DNA of 64,000 nucleotides from Acinetobacter sichuanensis (GCF_003024515.2 NZ_PYIX02000003.1:62001-126000), one strand, 5' to 3'; shown: positions 46,280 to 57,592, numbered from the stretch's first letter. Notes: generated from the letters alone by a model not told the origin. A program made the numbers and translations.

Positions 46280-47128
46280 GTGGCATTAGTTTTAGATGGT
46301 CGTGCATTGGCAAAACAAATTGAAACTGACTTGTTAACTCGCGTTGAAGCGTTGAAAGCAAAAACAGGTCGTACCCCAATTCTTGCGACGATTTTGGTTG
46401 GTGATGATGGTGCTTCAGCAACTTATGTTCGTATGAAAGGTAATGCTTGCCGTCGTGTAGGTATGGACTCTCTTAAAGTTGAATTGGGTACAGAAACCAC
46501 AACTGAGCAATTATTGGCTGAAATTGAAAAATTAAATGCTAATCCTGATGTACACGGTATTCTTTTGCAGCATCCAGTCCCTGCGCAAATTGATGAGCGT
46601 GCTTGTTTTGATGCCATTTCTTTAGAAAAAGATGTTGATGGTGTGACTTGTCTTGGTTTTGGTCGTATGGCAATGGGTGAAGCTGCTTATGGTTCAGCGA
46701 CTCCTGCGGGCATCATGACCATTCTCAAAGAAAATAACATTGAAATTGCGGGTAAACACGCAGTTGTGGTAGGTCGTTCTGCGATTTTGGGTAAACCAAT
46801 GGCAGCGATGTTACTTGAAGCAAATGCAACAGTCACCATTTGTCATTCACGTACTCAAAATCTTGCTGAGTTTGTCAAGCAAGCTGACATTATTGTGGGT
46901 GCTGTGGGTAAGGCTGAATTGATTCAAAAAGATTGGATCAAACAAGATGCAGTTGTCGTTGATGCTGGTTTCCATCCACGTGAAGGTGGTGGTGTTGGTG
47001 ATATCCAACTTGTTGGGATTGAAGATGTAGCTTCTGCTTATACACCAGTTCCGGGTGGTGTAGGTCCAATGACTATTACTACTTTAATTCGTCAAACTGT
47101 GGAAGCTGCTGAAAAAGCATTGGGTTAA
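46280..47128 (+). CDS. folD: Methylene-THF dehydrogenase / methenyl-THF cyclohydrolase
   Basis: FolD interconverts 5,10-methylene-, 5,10-methenyl- and 10-formyl-THF with NADP. The 282-residue product has the catalytic [15 protein letters not shown] (Tyr and Lys), [15 protein letters not shown]-like LEKDVDGVT, the nucleotide loop [17 protein letters not shown] and the C-terminal [15 protein letters not shown]. It starts at GTG with GGAG seven bases upstream. The Q-H-P-V-P and G-R-S-A-I-L-G-K-P forms differ from enteric FolD. Confidence 0.96.
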   Translation: MALVLDGRALAKQIETDLLTRVEALKAKTGRTPILATILVGDDGASATYVRMKGNACRRVGMDSLKVELGTETTTEQLLAEIEKLNANPDVHGILLQHPVPAQIDERACFDAISLEKDVDGVTCLGFGRMAMGEAAYGSATPAGIMTILKENNIEIAGKHAVVVGRSAILGKPMAAMLLEANATVTICHSRTQNLAEFVKQADIIVGAVGKAELIQKDWIKQDAVVVDAGFHPREGGGVGDIQLVGIEDVASAYTPVPGGVGPMTITTLIRQTVEAAEKALG

Positions 47129-47400
47129 TAGAATCCCTCCCCTTGCGAAGCAATGCTTCTCACCTTTGATAAAGGGAGGAGTTGCAAATCTTCAATTTGC
47201 AACAGTTTCCCCTCTTTTTAAAGAGAGGTTAGGGGGAGATTAAGACCTTACCCTAGCTCTCTCCTAAGAGGAGAGGGAATTTCATTGTGAACAATAATGA
47301 GATGCTCCTTCTCCCTTAGGGAGAAGGTTGGGATGAGGGCATTAATTAAATTAAGACCTCTCCCTAACCCTCTCCTAGTAGAAGAGGGGATTTTCAAGAT
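47129..47400. repeat. Cluster of palindromic intergenic repeats downstream of folD
   Basis: This 270-base stretch is built of GC-richer palindromes: GTTGCAAAT-CTTCA-ATTTGCAAC (47181-47203), CTCTCCT-AAG-AGGAGAG (47259-47275), CCTTCTCCC-TTA-GGGAGAAGG (47307-47327) and an imperfect CCTCTTT/AAGAGAGG (47211-47228). A 45-base unit beginning TTAAGACCT and containing CTCTCCTA occurs twice (47240-47284 and 47351-47395). It looks like a REP- or MITE-like dispersed element. No reading frame is supported. Confidence 0.8.
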
Positions 47401-47423
47401 TAAAATGAATTAAAAGAAATCTT

Positions 47424-48092
47424 ATGAGCTGTACATTTCAATTTCAAAAAGCCCCACAACACTTACTCGATGCTTTGCATGAAGTAATTCCAAACTGTGA
47501 ACTGCTTGCACAGCAGTTGCCTGAAACACCAATTTCTTTATGGCTCATTCCACCTGTTTTCCCAACAGACCGTTTGGATGATGAAGTGATTCGTCGTATT
47601 TGGAATGACACACCCTATTGGATTTTTTGTTGGGCTTCTGGCTTAGCGATGGCACAATGGCTGCTGGCAGAACCTCATCATGTGAAAGATAAAGTGGTGC
47701 TTGATTTTGGTGCAGGCTCTGGTGTAGTGGCGATTGCAGCAAAAATGGCAGGTGCAAAACGGGTCATTTGTTGTGATATCGACCAAGTCAGTCTAGATGC
47801 ATGTCGTGAAAATGCATTATTGAATGATGTTGAACTTGAGTATTTAGATGATTTATACAAGGCTGAGCAGGTTGATGTTTTACTCGCAGCGGATGTCTTA
47901 TATGATCAATGTAATCGCTTTTTCTTAGATGAATTTTTAAAATTTGCCCCAGAAGTGTGGGTGGCGGATAGTCGAGTGAAAAACTTTAGTCATGTTCATT
48001 ATCAAAAGTTAGATGAGCGTAGCGCAACGACTTGGCCAGACTTAGACGAAGCTAAAGAATTTCGTAATGTAAGTTTTTATAAGACGCTGTAA
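47424..48092 (+). CDS. Class I SAM methyltransferase, ETFB-lysine/PrmA-like
   Basis: This 222-residue protein has the SAM motif DKVVLDFGAGSGVVAIAAKMAGAKRVICCDID, then SLDACRENALLNDVELEYLDDL and VDVLLAADVLYDQCN, which fit the METTL20/ETFB-lysine and PrmA-like branch of protein methyltransferases. The N-terminal PISLWLIPPVFPTDRL with PYWIFCWASGLAMAQWLL supports that branch. A protein substrate is likely but not proven. It follows the palindromic repeat cluster. Confidence 0.8.
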   Translation: MSCTFQFQKAPQHLLDALHEVIPNCELLAQQLPETPISLWLIPPVFPTDRLDDEVIRRIWNDTPYWIFCWASGLAMAQWLLAEPHHVKDKVVLDFGAGSGVVAIAAKMAGAKRVICCDIDQVSLDACRENALLNDVELEYLDDLYKAEQVDVLLAADVLYDQCNRFFLDEFLKFAPEVWVADSRVKNFSHVHYQKLDERSATTWPDLDEAKEFRNVSFYKTL

Positions 48093-48128
48093 TCGCGCCT
48101 TATTTTATATCAAACGTTCAATAAACAA

Positions 48129-48557
48129 TTAAGAACAGGTATAACGTACGACATGTAAAGTGCTTGGACGTGTTTCAAGTGCTTGACGTGTCGCATAATT
48201 TTCACTGCTATTCACACTTTGTGTGTTAGATAAGCCTAAAGATGTACGTGAATGTCCTAATTGAACACCATATTTTTCTTCAGATTCAGTGGCAGGATTG
48301 GCGATTTCATTGGTGCTTAAAACTGAAATTTTATAGGTTTTATTTAAGCCTAAAACTTTTTGACAAGCACGTTGTAATTTGTCGGCATCAATTTGTTGAT
48401 TTGCTCGCCCTGCTAATGTGTATGCAAGAGTTGCGGAATTTTCACTTTGGTTTTCGATTTGGTAACCTGTTACACCATTAAATTGGCGTGGTGTGGTTTG
48501 ACAAGCTGCTAACCCTAAAATAACAAATCCTAAACCCAATAATCCAATTTTTTTCAT
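48129..48557 (-). CDS. Hypothetical lipoprotein
   Basis: This 142-residue predicted lipoprotein has the lipobox GLAAC (Cys19). The mature part is QTTPRQFNGVTGYQIENQSENSATLAYTLAGRANQQ, with cysteines at CQKVLGL and the C-terminal YTCS that could pair. I recognise no family. It converges with the methyltransferase gene. Confidence 0.65.
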   Translation of the reverse strand: MKKIGLLGLGFVILGLAACQTTPRQFNGVTGYQIENQSENSATLAYTLAGRANQQIDADKLQRACQKVLGLNKTYKISVLSTNEIANPATESEEKYGVQLGHSRTSLGLSNTQSVNSSENYATRQALETRPSTLHVVRYTCS

Positions 48558-48889
48558 GTTTAGTTAATTCCACACTGTTGTTGTTTTAAGTATGCCATAG
48601 CTCTATCAATTAAACGATGACTGATTTGCTTGTTCAATTGAGTTAATTTTTTTTTAAATTTTTCATTCTTTTTTCTATTTTAGAAAATAAATTATAAATC
48701 ATGCATATTTCACTGATTTTAAATGATGATGTTATAAAAATATTTGATATGGATTAAAACAAATTTGCATTTTTTATAAAAATGCAGCATTTTTAAACTA
48801 AATTAAAAGTAAAAATGAGCTTTAAAAATATGTGAATTTAAATTTTACGAACAGCAACTCAACCATCATGTGCATCTTGGGAGAATTAT
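48558..48889. other. Divergent AT-rich region, lipoprotein / glpD
   Basis: This stretch of 332 AT-rich bases must contain promoters for the lipoprotein and for glpD. No clear operator, RNA or gene is visible. Confidence 0.45.
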
Positions 48890-50410
48890 ATGCAAGATAA
48901 TTTAACGGTTTATGATTTGTGTGTCATTGGTGGTGGGATTAATGGTGTTGGTATTGCAAATGATGCGGCAGGGCGTGGCTTATCAGTTTTTTTATGTGAA
49001 AAAGACGATTTAGCAGGTCATACTTCTTCGGCGAGTAGTAAGCTTATTCATGGTGGTTTGCGTTATCTTGAATATAAAGAGTTTCGGTTGGTGCGTGAAG
49101 CATTGGCAGAGCGTGAGGTTTTATTAGCTAAAGCACCTCATATTATCCGTCCAATGCGATTTATCATGCCGCATCAACCTCATTTACGTCCTGCATGGTT
49201 GATTCGAACAGGTTTATTTTTTTATGATCATTTAGGGAAAAGAGAAAAGCTAGAAGGTTCTCAGGTCGTGCAATTTAAGCCTGAAAATAGCCCACTAAAA
49301 AATGAAATAACACGTGGTTTTGAATATTCAGACTGTGCTGTAGATGATTCACGGCTTGTGGTTTTAAATGCCATTCAAGCACGAGAACAGGGAGCAAAAA
49401 TTGTTACACAAACACGTTGTAAATCAGCACAGCGTAAAGATGGTGTTTGGATTGTTGAATTAGAAAATATACAGGGTATTTACCAAATACAAGCTAAAGT
49501 ATTGGTCAATGCAACAGGACCTTGGGTAGCCAAGTTTATTCAACAGGATTTAAATTTAAAATCACAATATGGCATTCGCTTGATTCAAGGCAGTCATATT
49601 ATTGTGCCTAAAATTTATCAGGGTGATAAGGCATTTATTATGCAAAATGATGATCAACGTATTGTATTTGCGATTCCTTATTTAGGAAAATATACCTTGC
49701 TGGGTACAACAGATCGTGAATACACGGGTGATCCAAATCAGGTGGAAATTACTCAACAAGAAATTGACTATTTATTAGATGTTTCTAATGATCATTTTAA
49801 AATGCAGTTAACGCAAAGTGATATTATTCAAACATTTTCAGGTGTACGCCCATTATGTGATGATGAGTCGGATAATCCTACTGCAATTACACGTGACTAT
49901 ACTTTGTCATTATCACAAGAGCATGAAAATGAAGCACCATTACTATCGGTCTTTGGTGGTAAATTAACGACGTACCGTAAGTTGGCTGAATCTGCGATGG
50001 AGCATTTAAAAAAGTTTTTTCCAGACTTGGGGAAATCATGGACAGAAAAAGCATTATTATCGGGTGCTGAAAATTTAATCTCAATTGATGTGTTAAGTAC
50101 TGAGATTGAAAATAAAATTATCGGTATTGATGCTGAAACAACAAGTCGATGGGCGCATGCTTATGGCACACGAGTTTGGAGGTTTTTGAATCATGTGACT
50201 TCAGTTCATGAACTAGGACAAGACTTTGGGCATGGCTTGTATGCGCAAGAAGTTGACTATTTGGTTGAATATGAATGGGCGGTCACAAGTGAAGATATTT
50301 TAAAACGTAGAACAAAGCTGTATTTGCAATTTGGTGACAGTGAGATGCAAGCTTTGGATGAATATTTACTTGACTTGCATGAAAGAAGATTGCAAAAAGA
50401 TGTCGCATAA
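48890..50410 (+). CDS. glpD: Aerobic glycerol-3-phosphate dehydrogenase
   Basis: GlpD oxidises glycerol-3-phosphate to dihydroxyacetone phosphate and passes electrons to ubiquinone at the inner membrane. The 506-residue product has the FAD motif CVIGGGINGVGIANDAAGRG, the family signature SSASSKLIHGGLRYLE, and the C-terminal LSVFGGKLTTYRKLAESAM. GGGAG precedes the ATG. The gene stands alone, without glpF or glpK nearby; glpQ (63 kb) could supply its substrate. Confidence 0.96.
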   Translation: MQDNLTVYDLCVIGGGINGVGIANDAAGRGLSVFLCEKDDLAGHTSSASSKLIHGGLRYLEYKEFRLVREALAEREVLLAKAPHIIRPMRFIMPHQPHLRPAWLIRTGLFFYDHLGKREKLEGSQVVQFKPENSPLKNEITRGFEYSDCAVDDSRLVVLNAIQAREQGAKIVTQTRCKSAQRKDGVWIVELENIQGIYQIQAKVLVNATGPWVAKFIQQDLNLKSQYGIRLIQGSHIIVPKIYQGDKAFIMQNDDQRIVFAIPYLGKYTLLGTTDREYTGDPNQVEITQQEIDYLLDVSNDHFKMQLTQSDIIQTFSGVRPLCDDESDNPTAITRDYTLSLSQEHENEAPLLSVFGGKLTTYRKLAESAMEHLKKFFPDLGKSWTEKALLSGAENLISIDVLSTEIENKIIGIDAETTSRWAHAYGTRVWRFLNHVTSVHELGQDFGHGLYAQEVDYLVEYEWAVTSEDILKRRTKLYLQFGDSEMQALDEYLLDLHERRLQKDVA

Positions 50411-50413
50411 TAT

Positions 50414-50447
50414 GAAAAGGTCAGTAATTTGCTGACCTCTTTTTTAA
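50414..50447 (+). terminator. Rho-independent terminator after glpD
   Basis: The stem AGGTCAG / CTGACCT with loop TAATTTG is followed by CTTTTTT. It also serves the converging gene at 50463. Confidence 0.9.
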
Positions 50448-50462
50448 ATAAATGAGAATGAA

Positions 50463-51164
50463 TTAAGTCCAATCAAAGGTAAATAAAACCCGTTTGGTTT
50501 CAGGTTGATAGAATATTAAAATGTCATCTGCACCATGTATACAGTATCTCCATCCTGGTACTGATGCGACAAAATAATAACGTCGCCCTTGATAATCATG
50601 AATTTCAATTTCTTCATCTGTTTTTTCATTAATATGAGTGACATTGAAATACTCATTGATTGGTGTATGCCAATTGCTTCTTGAGACTTCGCCTCCAAGC
50701 TGTTCAAGTAAAATTACTGGGTCATCATCAGGATATTTAAGTTGACATCGTGTAATAATTTTCCCTGTTTCTTTAAAGCGTGCTTTAAGCTCTAAATAAT
50801 CTTGATGCATTTCTTGGCTATGTTGCTTTAACTCTTCATCACAATCAGGATTTTCAAGTTGGAAGTAGTTGGGATTGCCGAGCCATTCATACTGATTTTC
50901 ATCATTTAATTGTAAAATAAACCAATTTTCATTGGCAAATTCATCTGCAAATTCTGTGGTTTCACTACCTATATAGCATTCATAAGGTTCTATTGGATTA
51001 ATCAAATGAATTTTGCCTTGCCATTTTGGGTTGACCACAGATAAATCAATTGAAATCAGGGGAAGTAAGTGCTTGGCTAAAAATGCACTTTTAGGTGCAA
51101 AAACAGCTTCATTGTCTGGCAGTAAAGTTAAATAGGGTTGTATTGTGGTAATTTCTTCTAACAT
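50463..51164 (-). CDS. Acidic cytoplasmic protein of unknown function
   Basis: This 233-residue acidic protein has no signal peptide or membrane segment. It has mixed alpha/beta character with many aromatic residues (NENWFILQLNDENQYEWLGNPNYFQLENPDCDE, YYFVASVPGWRYCIHGADDILIFYQPETKRVLFTFDW). That style recalls small immunity or SMI1/KNR4-like proteins, but no motif is decisive. It lies convergent to glpD and downstream of pckG, without a toxin gene nearby. Confidence 0.6.
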   Translation of the reverse strand: MLEEITTIQPYLTLLPDNEAVFAPKSAFLAKHLLPLISIDLSVVNPKWQGKIHLINPIEPYECYIGSETTEFADEFANENWFILQLNDENQYEWLGNPNYFQLENPDCDEELKQHSQEMHQDYLELKARFKETGKIITRCQLKYPDDDPVILLEQLGGEVSRSNWHTPINEYFNVTHINEKTDEEIEIHDYQGRRYYFVASVPGWRYCIHGADDILIFYQPETKRVLFTFDWT

Positions 51165-51266
51165 TGTAATGATGGATGTTGTTGTTGATGTAGGGGCTTT
51201 TATACGGAAAAATGAGGCATTTCTCCATCATAATTATGTAAGTAAATAGAGGATTTTTAGTAAAAA

Positions 51267-51288
51267 AAAGGTCACCGAAGTGACCTAT
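51267..51288 (-). terminator. Rho-independent terminator after pckG
   Basis: The stem AGGTCAC-TTCG-GTGACCT is followed by T residues on the minus strand, about 16 bases past the stop. Confidence 0.92.
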
Positions 51289-51303
51289 TTTTATTGCTTC
51301 ATA

Positions 51304-53136
51304 TTAAGCAGATTTCTTAACCGCTTCTAAAAGTTCGTCTTGGCGAGTTTTAAGCGCTTTTGGTAAACGTTCACCAAGTTTGTTGAACAATTCAGTGTGG
51401 CTTTCAAGTTCTTTGATCCACTGATCTTTGTCTTGTGAAGTTACAAGATCAAATTGTTCTTTAGTGAAGTCAGAACCAGTCCAGTTTAACTGTTCAAAAG
51501 TTGGAACGCGACCAATTGGAGTATCTACAGCCGTTGCACGACCTTCACAACGGTCAATGATCCACTCAAGAACACGCATGTTTTGACCGAAACCAGGCCA
51601 TACAAAGTTGCCTTCAGCATCACGACGGAACCAGTTTACATTGTAGATCCCTGGAAGTTTGTTGCCCGCAGCTTCAGCTTTAGCAGCAACTTGTTCACCA
51701 AGCTCTAACCAATGAGAGAAATAGTCAGCCATGTTGTAGCCAGCAAATGGAAGCATCGCAAATGGATCACGACGAACAATACCTTGTTGACCAACAGCAG
51801 CAGCAGTTGTTTCAGAACCCATCGTTGCAGCTTTATAAACGCCATCAACCCAGTCAAAAGCTTCTGAGATTAAAGGCACAGTGTCGGCACGGCGACCACC
51901 GAAGATGAACGCAGAAATAGGTACACCTGCTGGATTTTCCCAATCAGCATCAATAGAAGGACATTGACCTGCTGAAACTGTGAAACGCGCATTCGGATGA
52001 GCCGCTTTTTCTTCACCAGTATGTGGTTGACCTTTCCAGTTAGTAAGGTTAGCAGGTGCTTCTTTAGAAAGACCTTCCCACCATACTTCACCGTTGTCAT
52101 TTACAGCAACGTTGGTATAGATCACATCTTTATGAAGTGTTGCCATACAGTTCGGGTTAGTTTTGGTATTTGTACCAGGCGCTACACCGAAGAAACCAGC
52201 TTCAGGGTTGATTGCATATAAGCGACCGTCTTCACCTGGTTTGATCCAAGCAATATCATCACCTACAGTTTCAATTTTCCAACCTTCATAGCCTGCTGGT
52301 GGAATCAACATTGCAAAGTTGGTTTTACCACAAGCAGAAGGGAATGCAGCTGCGATGTAATGTTTTTCACCTTGAGGGTTTGTAACACCCAAGATTAACA
52401 TGTGTTCAGCTAACCAACCTTGTTGACGCCCCATAGATGATGCAATACGTAACGCTAAGCATTTTTTACCTAGCAATGCGTTACCGCCGTAACCTGAACC
52501 GAAAGACCAGATTTCACGAGTTTCTGGATAATGCACGATATATTTTTCTGGGTTGCAAGGCCAAGCAACATCTTTTTGACCTTCAGTAAGTGGCGCACCA
52601 ACCGTATGTACGCAAGGGATATATTCGCCATCTGTACCAAGTACATCGTAAACAGCTTTGCCCATACGAGCCATTTTACGCATACTTACTGCTACATAAG
52701 GAGAGTCAGTTAATTCAATACCGATATGCGCAATATGAGAACCTAAAGGACCCATAGAGAAAGGAACAACGTACATAGTACGACCTTCCATTGCGCCATC
52801 AAACAAACCGTTAAGACGAACACGCATTTCTGCAGGAGCTTCCCAGTTGTTAGTCGCACCAGCATCTTCTTGTTTTTCAGAGCAGATGTATGTACGACCT
52901 TCAACACGCGCTACGTCGGACGGATCAGAATTCGCTAAATAAGAACCAGGATGTTTTTCTTGGTTCAAAGCTTGCATAGTGCCGTTAGCGATCATCAAGT
53001 CGATATAACGTTGATTCTCTTCTTCGCTTCCGTCACACCATTCAATTTTTGCAGGTTTAGTTAATTTAGCAATTTCTTCAACCCATGCGATGAGCTTGGG
53101 ATGACGAACGAATTCTGGTGCGTTCACTTGGGTCAT
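51304..53136 (-). CDS. pckG: Phosphoenolpyruvate carboxykinase (GTP)
   Basis: PckG converts oxaloacetate and GTP to phosphoenolpyruvate, the entry to gluconeogenesis. The 610-residue product has the GTP-form kinase loop [13 protein letters not shown], the Mn/substrate region [29 protein letters not shown], and the [16 protein letters not shown] loop. I chose ATG at 53136 (MTQVNAPEF), preceded by AGGCCTCACC, over an upstream extension that would run through leader elements. Its leader has a terminator-like hairpin. Confidence 0.96.
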   Translation of the reverse strand: MTQVNAPEFVRHPKLIAWVEEIAKLTKPAKIEWCDGSEEENQRYIDLMIANGTMQALNQEKHPGSYLANSDPSDVARVEGRTYICSEKQEDAGATNNWEAPAEMRVRLNGLFDGAMEGRTMYVVPFSMGPLGSHIAHIGIELTDSPYVAVSMRKMARMGKAVYDVLGTDGEYIPCVHTVGAPLTEGQKDVAWPCNPEKYIVHYPETREIWSFGSGYGGNALLGKKCLALRIASSMGRQQGWLAEHMLILGVTNPQGEKHYIAAAFPSACGKTNFAMLIPPAGYEGWKIETVGDDIAWIKPGEDGRLYAINPEAGFFGVAPGTNTKTNPNCMATLHKDVIYTNVAVNDNGEVWWEGLSKEAPANLTNWKGQPHTGEEKAAHPNARFTVSAGQCPSIDADWENPAGVPISAFIFGGRRADTVPLISEAFDWVDGVYKAATMGSETTAAAVGQQGIVRRDPFAMLPFAGYNMADYFSHWLELGEQVAAKAEAAGNKLPGIYNVNWFRRDAEGNFVWPGFGQNMRVLEWIIDRCEGRATAVDTPIGRVPTFEQLNWTGSDFTKEQFDLVTSQDKDQWIKELESHTELFNKLGERLPKALKTRQDELLEAVKKSA

Positions 53137-53154
53137 GGTGAGGCCTATCTTAAA

Positions 53155-53175
53155 TGTGTACAATTTTGTGTACAA
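53155..53175 (-). promoter_or_regulatory. Tandem TTGTACACA boxes in the pckG leader
   Basis: Two exact 9-bp copies of TTGTACACA (minus strand; 53155-53163 and 53167-53175) lie 12 bases apart, between the leader hairpin and the pckG ribosome site. Spacing near one helical turn suggests a protein-binding site; this is inference. Confidence 0.45.
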
Positions 53176-53211
53176 AAAACAATCTAAATGGACGGATATT
53201 CCATCTAGATT
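53174..53211 (-). promoter_or_regulatory. Terminator-like hairpin in the pckG leader
   Basis: On the minus strand AATCTAGATGGA / TCCATTTAGATT (12-base stem, one mismatch) with loop ATATCCG is followed by GTTTTTTG. No gene lies upstream on this strand for it to terminate, so it may attenuate pckG. Confidence 0.55.
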
Positions 53212-53543
53212 TAAGTATGAAAAAAAGTGGCTGTATTAAAGCATATATTCATGAAAAAAATAAGACTAAAGGCGTAAAAGATACTTTATTTACTTCATCT
53301 TGTAAGTTGTTGATAAATAAGCCGTATAAGCCATAAGTATGGGTAATCTAAACACATTTTTTAAAATTATGTATATTATTTTTATTTTAAATAGTAATAA
53401 TTAACAAATGTTTATGAATTTTATTCAACTTTCAATTGTTATTGATTAAATGAATGATCATAATTTGAATTTTACATAAAGCTGCTTTTAATTGTTTATA
53501 AAATCAGCGAAATTAGAATAAATACTTCAAAATAATCAAACTT
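53212..53543. other. Divergent AT-rich region, pckG / lipid kinase
   Basis: About 330 AT-rich bases should contain both promoters. A 60-codon frame beginning within the pckG leader has no ribosome site and no recognisable content. No RNA gene is seen. Confidence 0.45.
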
Positions 53544-54482
53544 ATGTCAACTGAACTTAAACCACTTTCCATGATTTATAACGAAAAATCTGGGTTTCAT
53601 GCGAATAAAAAAGAAGATATTTATGAACAAATGATGACAATTTGGACATCACATGGCTTTGAAATCCAAGTTTTTGATATTTCATCTGAGCCAAACATTC
53701 AAAGTTTAATGAAAAAAGTCTTTCAGCGTCATCAGCAATATATGTATCAAGGTGTGATTGTTGCGGCAGGAGGAGATGGCACATTAAATGCCGTTGCTTC
53801 ACAAATGTTGCACCAAACTATTCCGATGGGAATTTTACCCATGGGAACATTCAACTATGTGGCAAGAGTTTTAAACATTCCACTTGATTTACTTGAAGCT
53901 GCAACGGTCGTTGTCACAGGTGAACCACGAGCATCGCATGTGGCGTGTATTAATGATCAAATTTATTTAAATAATGCAAGCTTAGGACTGTATCCCTTAT
54001 TTATTAAAAAACGTGAAGAATACAATCGTCGTTTTGGGCGCTTTCCTTTAAATGCTTATACTTCAGGTTTAGATGTTTTAATTCGAGATCGTAAAGAGTT
54101 AAAACTAGAAATAGAGGTGGATGGGCAAAAATATCCAGTGAAAACACCTTTAATTTTCTTTGGAAATAATCAGTTGCAGCTTAAAGAGTTGAATTTAAAA
54201 ATCTCAAAATGTGCAGCAGTTGGAGAAATCGCAGGTGTTGTTCTTGCTAAGGGCGATAAGGTCGCTTTATTTAAAACTTTATTGCAAACCATACGAGGTA
54301 AATTAGAACAAGCAGCTGATGTGTATAGTTTTGGTGCGCAAAGGGTCATTGTCTATTCAAAAAAGCCTAAACTGACTGTTGCTGTAGATGGTGAGATTGT
54401 GAGTATGTCAACTCCGTTAAAATTACATGTTGAAAAAAATGCATTAAATATTATGGTGCCTCATGTTATTGCATCTGTCTGA
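53544..54482 (+). CDS. Diacylglycerol kinase catalytic-domain (YegS-like) lipid kinase
   Basis: This 312-residue protein belongs to the DAGK_cat/YegS family. It has the nucleotide loop VIVAAGGDGTLNAVASQ (about 76-82 GGDGTLN), GILPMGTFNYVARVLNIP with the G-T-x-N element, and the C-terminal KLTVAVDGEIVSMSTPLKLHV with the family D-G-E. It phosphorylates an unknown lipid or sphingoid-like substrate. It is a different family from the DgkA at 62751. The downstream phosphoesterase gene overlaps it by 20 bases. Confidence 0.88.
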   Translation: MSTELKPLSMIYNEKSGFHANKKEDIYEQMMTIWTSHGFEIQVFDISSEPNIQSLMKKVFQRHQQYMYQGVIVAAGGDGTLNAVASQMLHQTIPMGILPMGTFNYVARVLNIPLDLLEAATVVVTGEPRASHVACINDQIYLNNASLGLYPLFIKKREEYNRRFGRFPLNAYTSGLDVLIRDRKELKLEIEVDGQKYPVKTPLIFFGNNQLQLKELNLKISKCAAVGEIAGVVLAKGDKVALFKTLLQTIRGKLEQAADVYSFGAQRVIVYSKKPKLTVAVDGEIVSMSTPLKLHVEKNALNIMVPHVIASV

Positions 54483-55221
54483 TTTACATTTTGGCACTGA
54501 GCGGCAGGAATGTATTCAAGCAATTCAAACTTTTTGCCAAGAGCAACGACCTGAAGTTGTGGTCGTCAGTGGGGATTTAACCCAACGGGCGAAATTTAAA
54601 GAATTTTTAGCTTGTCGCCAGTTTTTAGATGGTTTAAAAATTCCATATTTCGTTGTACCTGGTAATCATGATATTCCACTTTATCAACTGTGGAATCGGG
54701 TCTTTAGCCCATTTGGTTTATATCAATTATTTTTTGGTAGCCTAGAAAATACTTTAGTAACGGAACATTTTTATTTGATAGGCATGAATAGTATTCGCCG
54801 TCGTTATCATACCCGTGGGCATATTTCACTTGAACAAATTCAACATGTGGATGAAATCTTACAAAAAGCACCACAGAACAAATTAAAAATTATTGTTAGT
54901 CACCAACCCTTTTATACTTCAAATGAAAATCATCATTTAAAAGATTGTCCAAGCTTAGGAAAGTTTGCCATTAAGGAATGGGGACAACATCAACTCTATG
55001 CTTTATTACATGGGCATTTACATTTAGTTGCAGTCTACGATCTTAATCAAGAGTTTGAACTAGATTTGCAACAACCTGTTTATGAAGTACATGCAGGAAC
55101 AGCGATTTCTAAGCGATTGCATAAAAATATGCCAAATAGTTTTAATGTGATTCATTGTGATGGCTCATTTGAACATTATTTTTTTGATGAAATGAGGCAG
55201 GTATTTGTGCCCAAAAAATAA
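54463..55221 (+). CDS. Calcineurin-like metallophosphoesterase
   Basis: This 252-residue protein has all metallophosphoesterase motifs: D-L-H (Asp7, His9), G-D-L-T (37-40), G-N-H-D (67-70), S-H-Q-P-F (146-150) and H-G-H-L-H (183-187). It has no signal peptide. The first 20 bases overlap the lipid kinase gene in another frame, and the LLHLSDLHFG start is exactly the family N-terminus, so the overlap is real. A kinase and phosphatase pair acting on related lipids is an attractive inference. Confidence 0.9.
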   Translation: MLLHLSDLHFGTERQECIQAIQTFCQEQRPEVVVVSGDLTQRAKFKEFLACRQFLDGLKIPYFVVPGNHDIPLYQLWNRVFSPFGLYQLFFGSLENTLVTEHFYLIGMNSIRRRYHTRGHISLEQIQHVDEILQKAPQNKLKIIVSHQPFYTSNENHHLKDCPSLGKFAIKEWGQHQLYALLHGHLHLVAVYDLNQEFELDLQQPVYEVHAGTAISKRLHKNMPNSFNVIHCDGSFEHYFFDEMRQVFVPKK

Positions 55222-55302
55222 TTGTTTATGCTTGATGAATGATAAAAATGCATGTGCTTGCCTAAAAATAATACAAAATTTGAAATTTTTTTTAGCTTTC
55301 CC

Positions 55303-55330
55303 CTTGAAGCAATTATTTCCATCCCCACAA
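55303..55330 (+). promoter_or_regulatory. Sigma-32 heat-shock promoter of groESL
   Basis: A perfect CTTGAA (55303-55308) is followed after 14 bases by CCCCACAA (55323-55330), very close to the sigma-32 consensus CTTGAA-N13-15-CCCCATNT. It lies about 95 bases before groES. Confidence 0.85.
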
Positions 55331-55424
55331 AAGTGTCATATCAAAAATTTGTCGATGACCTAGGAATAAGAAGTCATCTTCACCTCGTAATCAATGACAT
55401 TATTTAATGTCTATGGAGTTAGAA

Positions 55425-55715
55425 ATGAGCAAGATTCGTCCTTTACATGAAAACGTAGTCATTCGCCGTGTAGAAAAGGAAACTAAAACTGCGGGTGGTT
55501 TAATCTTGAGTACTTCAGCTGCTGAACAACCAGCTCAAGGTGAAATCATTGCTGTAGGTAACGGCAAAATTACTGACAATGGTGTACGTGCTTTGGATGT
55601 AAAAGTAGGCGATAACGTATTATTTGGTGCATATGCTGGTACTAAAGTGAAAGTAGATGGCGAAGAACTTCTAGTCATGAAAGAGTCAGATATTTTAGCG
55701 GTACTTGAAGGCTAA
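55425..55715 (+). CDS. groS: Co-chaperonin GroES
   Basis: GroES caps the GroEL ring during ATP-driven protein folding. The 96-residue product has [18 protein letters not shown], the mobile loop [20 protein letters not shown], and the C-terminal [20 protein letters not shown] at 55425 follows GGAG by six bases; an in-frame ATG 18 bases upstream is less likely. groEL follows after 71 bases. Confidence 0.98.
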   Translation: MSKIRPLHENVVIRRVEKETKTAGGLILSTSAAEQPAQGEIIAVGNGKITDNGVRALDVKVGDNVLFGAYAGTKVKVDGEELLVMKESDILAVLEG

Positions 55716-55768
55716 TTTACGCAGTTTATTGTGGCTTTTTTAAACAAATCAAATTGTTAAAAATTTAA

Positions 55769-57421
<1,653 letters not shown>

Positions 57422-57444
57422 TTCATCAGCGCAACCATTGATTA

Positions 57445-57474
57445 AAAAATCCCTGCTTTTAGCGGGGATTTTTT
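57445..57474 (+). terminator. Rho-independent terminator after groEL
   Basis: The stem AAATCCC-TGCT / AGCGGGGATTT is followed by T residues, about 25 bases past the stop. The closely related stem AAAATCC-TCGC / GCGGGGATTTT ends the autotransporter gene at 62399. Confidence 0.9.
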
Positions 57475-57592
57475 ATGCATACTTAAAAGGTATTGTTTAA
57501 TAAAAAAGCTTGAAGTAAATCAAAATTTGATTTAATTTGTAGAGGAAATTTTAAGAATTTTTTAATTTAATAATAAAAAAGAGAGGTGCCAC

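Noticed and set aside
47129..47423. Small gene between folD and the methyltransferase
   Set aside because: The stretch is made of palindromic repeats and has no plausible reading frame with a ribosome site.
53154..53336. 60-codon plus-strand frame in the pckG leader region
   Set aside because: It overlaps the leader hairpin and has no ribosome site; better explained as non-coding.
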